Origin: Ruminococcus sp. UBA3855
GTDB lineage: Bacteria > Bacillota > Clostridia > Oscillospirales > Ruminococcaceae
Direction of reading: 5' to 3'
Length of the DNA: 42,413 bases
NCBI GenBank assembly: GCA_002392545.1
Contig: DGHF01000036.1
Span: 1 to 42,413 of the forward strand
Shown here: positions 34,267 through 41,697 of the stretch, one piece after another
Layout: each line of letters opens with the position of its first letter
How positions within the stretch are numbered: the stretch's first letter is position 1
Program-made: the position numbers and the translations under genes
The notes under the pieces: generated by a model
What the model was told of the DNA's origin: nothing
Database searches by the model: none
What the model saw: only the letters and a program-made list of their open reading frames with translations

Positions 34267-35174
34267 AAAAATTATTGTCTGGAATACTGGCATTGATGCT
34301 CTGCGTGTCTGCAATGCCTTTGAGCGCAAACGCAGAGGGAGACTCTGTCAATGTCAAGGTAACAATCTCTGACAAGGACGGAAACGCTGTATTACAGCAG
34401 AAAAATGTCACAGTCACAGACATTGACAACGACGGCGCATTGACTATCAATGATGCACTTATCATTGCACACAATGAAAATTATGAGGGCGGTGCAGAAG
34501 CCGGCTATGAATCCGCAAAAAGTGAATATGGCTGGGGTATCCAGAAGTTATGGGGCAATGCCAACGGCGGAAGTTATGGCTATTATGTGAATCATACCGC
34601 TTCCATGGGAGTAGGCGACCCTATCAATGATAATGATTATCTGGACGTTTTCACATATACCGATTTGGAAAACTGGTCAGATAAATATACATTCTTTGAT
34701 GGTCTGAATGCGGAAACTTTGCCAAATATTCCGCTTGATTTGACTTTGAGTTATGCCGGATATGATGAAAACTGGAATCCGGTCACATTGCCTGTTGAGG
34801 GGGCTGTTATCACCATCAACGGCGAAAAGACCGATTTTGTCACGGATGCAAATGGTTATGTAGAAATTACCTTCCCTGAAACTGGTGAATATATTGTCAG
34901 TGCCGTTTCTGATACCATGACATTGGTCAAGCCGGTGTATCCTGTCAGCGTGAAAGAATATCTTGGTACTTACGGAGACGTGGACGTTGACGGAGATGTT
35001 GATATTGTTGACGTTTTGGCATTAAATCAGCATCTTCTTGGGGTTGAAATCATTGAAGGGGATGGGCTGAAATATGCAGATGTTGATTGCAACAACATTC
35101 TCAATGATACAGATGCAATGAATATTCTGAAATCCCTTGTCAATCTGGTTTCCTTGCCAATTGTTGCTGAATAA
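34263..35174 (+). CDS. Secreted transcobalamin-like (DUF4430) protein with dockerin
   Basis: This 303-aa protein has a signal peptide (about 1-24, SANA). A DUF4430 domain lies at about 28-135; this family resembles the C-terminal domain of transcobalamin and intrinsic factor. It includes the embedded acidic loop TDIDNDGALTINDALIIAHN and the SYGYYVNHTASMGVGDP / DYLDVFTYTD strands. A middle Ig-like domain spans about 155-230 and a type I dockerin about 237-298 (GDVDVDGDVDIVDVLAL and ADVDCNNILNDTDAMNIL). Control by a cobalamin riboswitch supports a role in capturing cobalamin or a related corrinoid outside the cell. The dockerin would fix it to a surface cohesin. The binding itself is inferred. 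Confidence 0.85.
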   Translation: MKKLLSGILALMLCVSAMPLSANAEGDSVNVKVTISDKDGNAVLQQKNVTVTDIDNDGALTINDALIIAHNENYEGGAEAGYESAKSEYGWGIQKLWGNANGGSYGYYVNHTASMGVGDPINDNDYLDVFTYTDLENWSDKYTFFDGLNAETLPNIPLDLTLSYAGYDENWNPVTLPVEGAVITINGEKTDFVTDANGYVEITFPETGEYIVSAVSDTMTLVKPVYPVSVKEYLGTYGDVDVDGDVDIVDVLALNQHLLGVEIIEGDGLKYADVDCNNILNDTDAMNILKSLVNLVSLPIVAE

Positions 35175-35194
35175 TTGAATCGAATCCAATATGC

Positions 35195-35236
35195 AAAATT
35201 GCGGTAATGTCAAAACATTACTGCAATTTCTTTTTT
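35195..35236 (+). terminator. Intrinsic terminator of the cobalamin-controlled operon
   Basis: AAATTGCGGTAATG pairs with CATTACTGCAATTT (one G-T position) around TCAAAA, followed by CTTTTTTC. Confidence 0.85.
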
Positions 35237-35258
35237 CAAAAAATTTTTCAAAAAGTAC

Positions 35259-35302
35259 TTGACAAGTTATTATCTTTATGATATAATCATAATAGAAATA
35301 AC
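35259..35302 (+). promoter_or_regulatory. Promoter with a composite palindromic operator for the Nudix operon
   Basis: TTGACA (35259-35264) and TATAAT (35282-35287) have a 17-base spacer. Overlapping the spacer and -10 box is a symmetric array: GTTATT, four bases, TTATGAT, ATA, ATCATAA, four bases, AATAAC (35266-35302). A dimeric repressor there would block the promoter. The NrtR-like product of the first gene is the obvious candidate. Confidence 0.7.
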
Positions 35303-35317
35303 AAAGGAGCTGTTGAT

Positions 35318-36136
35318 ATGGATACCGAAAAGGAATTTTTAAGCACTTACAATATGGATAAATACGAAAGACCTTCTGTCACAGCGGATGTTGTTGCTTT
35401 CAAAATTACGCATACAGACCAGTGCAGTAGTTACCGCCATGAGCCGGAATGCAAATTGTCAATCCTGCTTGTGAAGCGTGGGGGACATCCTTTCAAGGGG
35501 TGCTGGGCTTTGGCAGGGGGATTTCTCCAAAAGGGCGAAACCATTGAAGAATGTGCCGTCCGTGAGATTCAGGAGGAAACCAATATTACACCTGCATCCA
35601 TGCGGTTTGTGGGGATGTTCACCGAGCCGAACCGTGACCCCAGAGGATGGATTATTTCAGCTGTATTTGCTTCGGTCATGCGTGAGGGAAGTATGACGGA
35701 TGCCGTGGGCGGAGATGATGCCACAGATGCAAAATGGTTTGATATTTCGCTTGATGAGACAGAACAGGGCAAATATTCCCTGCATTTGCAGAATGGTGAT
35801 ATTTCCCTTTCTGCCGTGCTGAAATCCGAAACCACGGAAACAGGCATTCACCGCTTTGTGATTGTTGAAAATAATGGTCTTGCGTTTGACCATGCATCAA
35901 TCATTGCAAACGCCTTGACAGCACTCCGGAAAGAGGGCATTCATTTTCAATCCTGTTTCGATTTCCTGCCGGAAGAATTTACCTTGACACAACTCCAGAG
36001 GGTACAGGAAATTTTATTGAATACGTCCATGATTCCGGCGAATTTCCGCAGAAAAGTTGCGGATTATGTCACCGAAACCGGAAACCATACCAGCGGTGCA
36101 GGTCACAGACCAGCGAAATTATTCCGGAAAAAATAA
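35318..36136 (+). CDS. NrtR-like Nudix protein (ADP-ribose-type hydrolase and/or NAD-metabolism repressor)
   Basis: This 272-aa protein has a Nudix domain at about 20-160 with a nearly complete Nudix box (GGFLQKGETIEECAV then REIQEETNI, the usual Gly of EEXG being Asn). Its C-terminal region of about 60 residues matches the winged-helix tail of NrtR: FDFLPEEFTLTQLQRVQEILL, then IPANFRRKVADYV and RPAKLFRKK. NrtR proteins bind ADP-ribose and repress NAD genes; some also hydrolyse it. The kept catalytic glutamates leave both activities possible. It leads an operon containing an NAD kinase-like gene, which agrees with NAD-related control. Confidence 0.85.
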   Translation: MDTEKEFLSTYNMDKYERPSVTADVVAFKITHTDQCSSYRHEPECKLSILLVKRGGHPFKGCWALAGGFLQKGETIEECAVREIQEETNITPASMRFVGMFTEPNRDPRGWIISAVFASVMREGSMTDAVGGDDATDAKWFDISLDETEQGKYSLHLQNGDISLSAVLKSETTETGIHRFVIVENNGLAFDHASIIANALTALRKEGIHFQSCFDFLPEEFTLTQLQRVQEILLNTSMIPANFRRKVADYVTETGNHTSGAGHRPAKLFRKK

Positions 36137-36137
36137 G

Positions 36138-36173
36138 GCTTAAGAGAAACAAAGGGGCATTTGTCCCCAAAAT
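36138..36173 (+). repeat. Half-element remnant of the hairpin repeat family
   Basis: CTTAAGAGAAACAAAGGGGC and CATTTGTCCCC follow the same order as the right half of copy F (CTAAGACTGAAAGGGCATTTGTCCCC). The left half is missing. It lies between the Nudix and SPFH genes, immediately after the Nudix stop codon. Confidence 0.55.
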
Positions 36174-36194
36174 TTAGAAAAAAGGGTGATTGAT

Positions 36195-37241
36195 ATGTAT
36201 GTGAAATTTTTACCTAGTCAATACGTGTTGCGTTACCGCAAGGGAAAATTAGTGAGCGAGGGCGCAGGCTTGGCATTCTTTTTCATGGAGCAATATACCA
36301 CAGCTTGTGCCGTGCCTGTTTCCAGTCAGGATGCAGATTTCATATTTGAAGAAACAACCAAAGATTTCCAGAAAGTCAGCATTCAGGGGCAATTAACGTA
36401 TCAGATTACCGACTGCAAACAGGCAACAAACGTCATGGATTTTACAGTCAATCTCAAAAATAAGCAGTATTTCGATGACCCCATGCAGAAACTTTCTAAG
36501 CGTATTCTCAATATTGCCAAAGTCCTTGTGAAGGGCATTGTCGGAAATATGCAGATGACAGAGGCATTGCAGGAAAGCCGTGACCTTGCTGTCACTGTAT
36601 TACAGCAATTGCAGAAAAATGAAGAAATCAAGGGCTTAGGGGTAACTCCGACCGGATTTTCTGTCCTGAGGATTGCTCCCAATCCCGAAACCGCCAGAGC
36701 CTTGGAAGCTTCTGCCCGTGAGGAGATTTTGAGACAGTCGGATGATGCATTATATGAACGCCGTAACGCTTCTATCGAACAGGAACGCAAAGTCAAAGAA
36801 AATGAACTCAATACTGAAATCAAGGTTGAACAAAAGAAAAAGACCATCAAAGAAACGGAAATTCAAACTCGGCAAATGGTCTTAGAGCGTGAAAACGAAA
36901 TGCAACGCATCAAAACCCAAAGCCAATTAGAACAGGAACAATTGAAACTGGATGCTGAAATTGAACTCGAACGTAAACGAAAGGAATTAGCCGAACTGCG
37001 TTTCGAAAATTCCCGAAAGGAAGCAGATGCAGAAGCTTACAGAATCGGGGCTGTCATGGATGCTTACAGCCGATTGAATGCAGATGTTCTGGTTGCACTG
37101 GCAACGCTCAACATGAAGCCGGAACAACTCATTGCTCAGGCTTTCGATAAATTGGCAATGGGGGATAATAAAATCGGTACATTGAATATCACCCCCGATT
37201 TGCTCCAGAGCCTGACGGAAAGAGGAAATGTCAATGGATAG
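36195..37241 (+). CDS. SPFH/band-7 domain protein with long coiled coil
   Basis: This 348-aa protein has an N-terminal SPFH domain (about 10-160, including TKDFQKVSIQGQLTYQI). A long charged coiled coil follows (about 175-285; ERKVKENELNTEIKVEQKKK and similar) with a conserved C-terminal segment (ALATLNMKPEQLIAQAFDKLA). No transmembrane helix is evident, unlike flotillins. SPFH proteins form large oligomeric cages or scaffolds. The ATG at 36195 fits the AAAGGGTGA site; a GTG nine bases earlier lies in that site. It overlaps the NAD kinase-like gene by 8-14 bases, so the two products are likely made together. Confidence 0.88.
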   Translation: MYVKFLPSQYVLRYRKGKLVSEGAGLAFFFMEQYTTACAVPVSSQDADFIFEETTKDFQKVSIQGQLTYQITDCKQATNVMDFTVNLKNKQYFDDPMQKLSKRILNIAKVLVKGIVGNMQMTEALQESRDLAVTVLQQLQKNEEIKGLGVTPTGFSVLRIAPNPETARALEASAREEILRQSDDALYERRNASIEQERKVKENELNTEIKVEQKKKTIKETEIQTRQMVLERENEMQRIKTQSQLEQEQLKLDAEIELERKRKELAELRFENSRKEADAEAYRIGAVMDAYSRLNADVLVALATLNMKPEQLIAQAFDKLAMGDNKIGTLNITPDLLQSLTERGNVNG

Positions 37242-38169
37242 AGCCACCGAACAAAAATTCATTGTCATTACCCAAAAAACACGATTGGAACAGCTGATTC
37301 ACCGTTATAACTACAAAGGACAGGCGAAATTTTACATTGAAAGCCATGGCGGAAATTTTACCGACTACGAAAATGAAGATACGATTTATCATGATGCTGT
37401 CAGTCAGGCGGTGCAGTCGCTCCAAAATATCGGCAGAGTGCAGGTCATTGACAGGGAATTTATCCCAAGATATATTTTTGGGGCGGATGATATTGTGATA
37501 GCAATCGGCAGGGATGGGCTTGTTGTGAACGTGCTCAAATATCTGACCACTCAGAAATTGATTGGTGTCAATCCCGACCCAAACCGCTGGGATGGGGTGC
37601 TGTTGCCATTTGAGGTGGGGGAGCTGTCAAAAATCGCCGTTGAGACAATCGCAGAAAAGCGAAGCCTGCAATATATCACTTTTGCTGAGGCGGTCACAAA
37701 TGACGGTCAAAGAATTTATGGTGTCAATGATTTGTTCATTGGACAGAAAACCCACACTTCCGCATGGTACGAAATCAGCCTTGACGGAACGCAGGAAAGG
37801 CAATGCTCCAGCGGTGTTATCTGTTCAACCGGATTAGGAAAAACAGGCTGGTTGCAAAGCATCCTGAAAGGTGCGGAGGGTATCAGCCGTTATTGTGGAA
37901 TTGAGAAGCATTTCAGCATTGACAGCGATTTCAACAGCAGTTCGGAACGGTTATATTTTACCGTCCGTGAACCTTTCCCAAGCAAGGCGACAGGCACAAA
38001 TCTGATTTTCGGAGAAGTCACCAAAGAAAAGCCCTTGCAAATCAGCTCTTTGATGTCGGAAAATGGTGTCATTTTCAGTGACGGCATTGAAGCGGATTAT
38101 CTCGAATTTAATTCGGGCAGTACCGTGACAATCGGAATCGCTGATAAAAAGGGCTGTCTGGTGATATAA
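37234..38169 (+). CDS. NAD kinase-like protein
   Basis: This 311-aa protein looks like a member of the NAD kinase/diacylglycerol kinase fold. It keeps a modified GGDG motif (IAIGRDGLVVNV), the N-D pair (GVNDLFIG) and a glycine-rich loop (VICSTGLGKTGW) where NAD kinases have STPTGSTAY. The C-terminal beta-rich part is also present. The changed motifs suggest an altered substrate or a regulatory role. ATG 37234 has better ribosome spacing than ATG 37228, but either is possible. Its overlap with the SPFH gene and the upstream NrtR-like gene argue for a NAD(H)-linked unit. Confidence 0.75.
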   Translation: MDRATEQKFIVITQKTRLEQLIHRYNYKGQAKFYIESHGGNFTDYENEDTIYHDAVSQAVQSLQNIGRVQVIDREFIPRYIFGADDIVIAIGRDGLVVNVLKYLTTQKLIGVNPDPNRWDGVLLPFEVGELSKIAVETIAEKRSLQYITFAEAVTNDGQRIYGVNDLFIGQKTHTSAWYEISLDGTQERQCSSGVICSTGLGKTGWLQSILKGAEGISRYCGIEKHFSIDSDFNSSSERLYFTVREPFPSKATGTNLIFGEVTKEKPLQISSLMSENGVIFSDGIEADYLEFNSGSTVTIGIADKKGCLVI

Positions 38170-38190
38170 TCATATTAGGAGGTATTTACC

Positions 38191-38562
38191 ATGAACAAAG
38201 TAGAAAAGGCAATTGAAAACCATAAGAATCATTATCCCTGCTCAACAGCGGTATTATCCGCCTTTGCGGAGGAAGCAGGAATTTCCGAACAGGAAGCCCT
38301 GACAATTTCCAGACCTATGGCAGGGGGAAGAATGGGAAAATGCGGAGCTGTTCTCTCTGCGGAATATGTCATTGAAAAAATTTATGGTGACAAGGCAGAG
38401 GAGAAAAAGGCGGAATTTGAACAGCGGTTCATTGCAATGAATCAGTCTGTTGTCTGTCGTGAATTGAAAGGAATCGGCACAGGGAAAGTATTGCGCTCGT
38501 GTCGTGGATGCGTGACAGATGCGGCACAGCTTCTGGCGGAATTTTGTAATGAAAGTGAATGA
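38191..38562 (+). CDS. C_GCAxxG_C_C family redox protein
   Basis: This 123-aa protein carries the cysteine pattern of its family: PCSTAVLSAF near the start, the glycine-rich GGRMGKCGAVLSAEY, VVCRELKG and SCRGCVTDAA. Members are thought to be metal- or cluster-binding redox proteins and often sit beside reductases; the exact role is unknown. A strong AGGAGG precedes the ATG. It follows the NAD kinase-like gene by 21 bp with no terminator, so it may complete the Nudix operon. Confidence 0.88.
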   Translation: MNKVEKAIENHKNHYPCSTAVLSAFAEEAGISEQEALTISRPMAGGRMGKCGAVLSAEYVIEKIYGDKAEEKKAEFEQRFIAMNQSVVCRELKGIGTGKVLRSCRGCVTDAAQLLAEFCNESE

Positions 38563-38597
38563 ATGATTGCATTTTCGTGAAAAAATGTGTTGTCCCC

Positions 38598-38626
38598 TTG
38601 ACTTTTTTGTCGGTCTATGGTACAAT
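38598..38626 (+). promoter_or_regulatory. Promoter of the coiled-coil membrane protein gene
   Basis: TTGACT at 38598-38603 and TACAAT at 38621-38626 have a 17-base spacer, about 58 bases before the start codon. Confidence 0.75.
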
Positions 38627-38684
38627 GTAGAATGGATAGTGATTGATTCATTCCATAATCAAAAGGAGAAAGGACGGCACGATA

Positions 38685-40454
38685 ATGCATACTGAAAATG
38701 AAATTCTGACATTGGATAGTGAAATCAGTTTTGAATTTACGTCAGAAAACGACGGTAATTCTAAAGTGAGTATGACAAAGGAAGGCAACGGCAATAAAGC
38801 TCGTGAAATTGATACCGAAGATTTTAATTGTACCCTGATAGGCTCTTTCATGAGTACATCCGGAAGCCATGAGGGGGGTATTGCCCTTTATTACAACGAA
38901 AACACAAGTGAAGTCTATGCTGTACAGCTGAACAAAGACGGCGATATGGTTACACAAAACGGCGGTACAACAGTTAAGGCTTATGATGTTTTCGCTAATA
39001 CAGTAAAACTGACTGAAGGGGAAAAATATACCATTTCCATGGATGGCGGTGTTGTCAAGCTTACATCGGCTGACGGAAAAGATTCCTATACTTCCGCTGA
39101 TAACTGGAATGCTACCAGCAATCAGGCAGTTTCAAGCAGTTACTTTGATGCTGGCAGACTGTTCGGACAGGATGAAACCTTTGTCAAGGGTCTGAATGCA
39201 AGCGAATCTTCTGGTGAATTCACTGACGAAGAAGCACCCACTGAACCCGAAACAACCCAGACTACTACTACCACCACCACAACAACAACTACTACTACCG
39301 CCACATCTGAAACCGATGAAACAGAAGATTCCGAAGAGGAAACAAAATCCACGGAAGATGAAAATTCCGACGACGAAACAAAGGAAACTGTTTTCACAAA
39401 TTCTACCACCTCAAGCAGAAATACAGAAATCACCGCAAAGGAAAGCCGTGTCATTGCTGACCTTACTGTCAGAGAAACCGCAGACGGCGCAGAGGTTACT
39501 GATGCAAATGCAAACGAGGGCAACGAACAGCAGACATCTGCTATCGCTGAAATTCCCTCTCCGGTTATTGTCAACGAGACGCCCCCAGCAAATGGCGGAT
39601 TATTGGCGGCATTGATTTTCGTGGCAGTCGTGGCAGCAGCGGCAATTGGCGGATGTGTTTATTTCTTCACCAAGTACCGCAAGGAGGCTGATGCTCACAA
39701 GGAAGCAGAAGACTCCAGACACGAAGCACAGGAACAGTACAGCAAGCTCAAAATCAGTTACGATATTGCACAGCACGGCGCAAAACAGCAGGAATTGCTG
39801 TTGCAGGATTCTCAGAATGAAAATGAACGTCTGAAACAGGAACTCCGTGAATCTGCATCCGTCTCCATGCCGAACTATGACGAAAAATTAGAGGAATATC
39901 GTGAGAAGGCAGAAGGCTGGTATTCTGAATACCAAAGGGTAGAGGCTGAAAATCAGCGTCTTGCGGAAATCACTCACCAGCAGGATGAGCGAATCCGTGC
40001 GCTTGAAGCAGCACTTGCATCTAATGCAGTTATGACAGCCCCTGTTCAGAATGAATCCATTGGAGAGCCGGAACAGTATGAGGAAATTCCGGAGGAAGTG
40101 CTCATTTGCACCAATGAATCACAGCTTGATTTGTATGAGAATGTCACATTCCTGAATGCAAATGTTTCTGTGACCGGAAACGTGACTTTGACGGAATCCA
40201 TGAGCAGACGTGCGCCCTTTGTAGCGATTGACGACTTTGTATATTTGAATCCGTATTTCTTCCATGACCTTGCAAACGGCGAAGAAAGCTATAACAACCT
40301 TGTCAGCATCCGTGACGTATTTGAACTTGACGGACTGCGTGGCGGTTCAGAGCGTTACGGTCTGGAAAGTGTGATTCCGGCTGAGGTCATCCGTGACGAG
40401 AGCGGAACATTCCACATTGAAAATATTGGTCGTCTGACATTGAGAATTCAGTGA
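38685..40454 (+). CDS. Single-pass membrane protein with Thr-rich stalk and coiled coil, unknown function
   Basis: This 589-aa protein has no signal peptide. An N-terminal domain of about 170 residues is rich in T, S and N (IALYYNENTSEVYAVQL). An acidic threonine-rich stalk follows (about 175-260), with a run of about twelve threonines. One transmembrane helix lies at about 304-326 (LLAALIFVAVVAAAAIGG), then a long E/K/Q coiled coil and a final domain of about 120 residues (ICTNESQLDLYENVTFLN to RLTLRIQ). The layout resembles a sensor or scaffold. The orientation of the N-terminal domain is unclear without a signal peptide. It has its own promoter and is followed by a transglutaminase lipoprotein. 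Confidence 0.8.
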   Translation: MHTENEILTLDSEISFEFTSENDGNSKVSMTKEGNGNKAREIDTEDFNCTLIGSFMSTSGSHEGGIALYYNENTSEVYAVQLNKDGDMVTQNGGTTVKAYDVFANTVKLTEGEKYTISMDGGVVKLTSADGKDSYTSADNWNATSNQAVSSSYFDAGRLFGQDETFVKGLNASESSGEFTDEEAPTEPETTQTTTTTTTTTTTTTATSETDETEDSEEETKSTEDENSDDETKETVFTNSTTSSRNTEITAKESRVIADLTVRETADGAEVTDANANEGNEQQTSAIAEIPSPVIVNETPPANGGLLAALIFVAVVAAAAIGGCVYFFTKYRKEADAHKEAEDSRHEAQEQYSKLKISYDIAQHGAKQQELLLQDSQNENERLKQELRESASVSMPNYDEKLEEYREKAEGWYSEYQRVEAENQRLAEITHQQDERIRALEAALASNAVMTAPVQNESIGEPEQYEEIPEEVLICTNESQLDLYENVTFLNANVSVTGNVTLTESMSRRAPFVAIDDFVYLNPYFFHDLANGEESYNNLVSIRDVFELDGLRGGSERYGLESVIPAEVIRDESGTFHIENIGRLTLRIQ

Positions 40455-40463
40455 TAATTGCAG

Positions 40464-41672
40464 ATGAGGAAAAGGCTTTTATTACTTCTGATATTTCCGG
40501 TTATGCTTTCGGGATGTGCGGAGAAAATCCCGTTCATTTCCGAATTCATGCCGGAGGTAGCAGAAACTGAGATTACGGCAATTCCTACAGAGATTCCCAT
40601 TGTACAGGAATTGCCGATTGATGTAACAGAAGAAATTCTTTTGACTGAAACAGAACCCGAAACAGAAACCATTCCGGAAACAGAAGCAGTGACAGAAGTT
40701 TCCGGAACTGGCGATTTTCTTTATGATACCATGTATTCTGCTTTCAGTCAGTATGAAACAAAGGTTTCTTTTGATGTGGCTGTCAGTCAGGAGGAACTCG
40801 AAAAGACTTACCGAAAATTAAACTGGGAACATCCGGAATTATTCTGGCTGGATGGCTATGTTGTGACGACTTGGAGCAATTCTGCGGAGCTGGAATGCAG
40901 AGTGATTGACTCCTGCAAAGGCGCAAACCTTCCGGCGATGTATGCCGAAATGGAGCAGAAATGCGACGAAATCACTGCACAGGCGCAGGGATGCCCGACA
41001 GACTATGAAAAAGTGCTTTTTGTGCATGATTATTTGGTAGAACATACAGAATATGACACCGCCGGAGCACGTTCGGATAAGCACGATTTATGGAATACGG
41101 CTTATGGCTGTCTGATTCGTGGAAATGCCGTCTGTCAGGGATATGCGGAAGCCTTTCAGATGATTATGGAAAAATTAGGGATTCCGTGCGGAGTTTGTTC
41201 AGGGGTTGCGAAATATGAAAGTCACGCTTGGAATTATGTTTGCATTGACGGCGTATATTATTGGATAGATGTGACATGGGACGACCCTGTCAGAGAGGGC
41301 GGAGAACTCAAGGGAACAAGTCATATTTATTTTCTGCTGGATGATGAAATGATGTTCCGCACACGAACCCTTGATGAAGATAATATTTTTGTTCCGCAGT
41401 GTAATAGTATTCAGAATAATTATTATGTCCGAAATGGGAATTATCTCACAGAATACAGCTTTGACGAAATCAACAGGCGGATGTCAGAAAATATGGATAC
41501 AGGCAGTATTGAACTGATGTATTCCGACAGGGCTTCTTTTCAGACAGCTGTACAGAAATTATTCAACGAAGGAGAAGTCTGGAAAACATCCGCCTTTGCA
41601 ATGGGCGGAAGTGTTCAGTATTCCTATGATGATGATATGTATACTATCTGGCTGAAATTCAGCCCCAACTAA
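40464..41672 (+). CDS. Transglutaminase-like lipoprotein
   Basis: This 402-aa exported protein has a lipobox (MLSGC, Cys near 19) and a short T/E-rich spacer. A transglutaminase-type cysteine peptidase core follows, with Cys in GNAVCQGYAEAF, His in YESHAWNYV and Asp in YWIDVTWDDP. The preceding segment (VLFVHDYLVEHTEYD) is the usual helical lead-in. Its reaction, protease or crosslinker, is unknown. The ATG at 40464 lies ten bases after the preceding stop, without a strong ribosome site, so it probably depends on coupling to the coiled-coil membrane protein gene. Confidence 0.88.
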   Translation: MRKRLLLLLIFPVMLSGCAEKIPFISEFMPEVAETEITAIPTEIPIVQELPIDVTEEILLTETEPETETIPETEAVTEVSGTGDFLYDTMYSAFSQYETKVSFDVAVSQEELEKTYRKLNWEHPELFWLDGYVVTTWSNSAELECRVIDSCKGANLPAMYAEMEQKCDEITAQAQGCPTDYEKVLFVHDYLVEHTEYDTAGARSDKHDLWNTAYGCLIRGNAVCQGYAEAFQMIMEKLGIPCGVCSGVAKYESHAWNYVCIDGVYYWIDVTWDDPVREGGELKGTSHIYFLLDDEMMFRTRTLDEDNIFVPQCNSIQNNYYVRNGNYLTEYSFDEINRRMSENMDTGSIELMYSDRASFQTAVQKLFNEGEVWKTSAFAMGGSVQYSYDDDMYTIWLKFSPN

Positions 41673-41697
41673 ATTTTGCAGAATGGGAGGAAAAATC

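Noticed and set aside
39140..39574. 144-aa valine-rich frame on the minus strand
   Set aside because: It mirrors the threonine-codon run of the membrane protein stalk on the plus strand.
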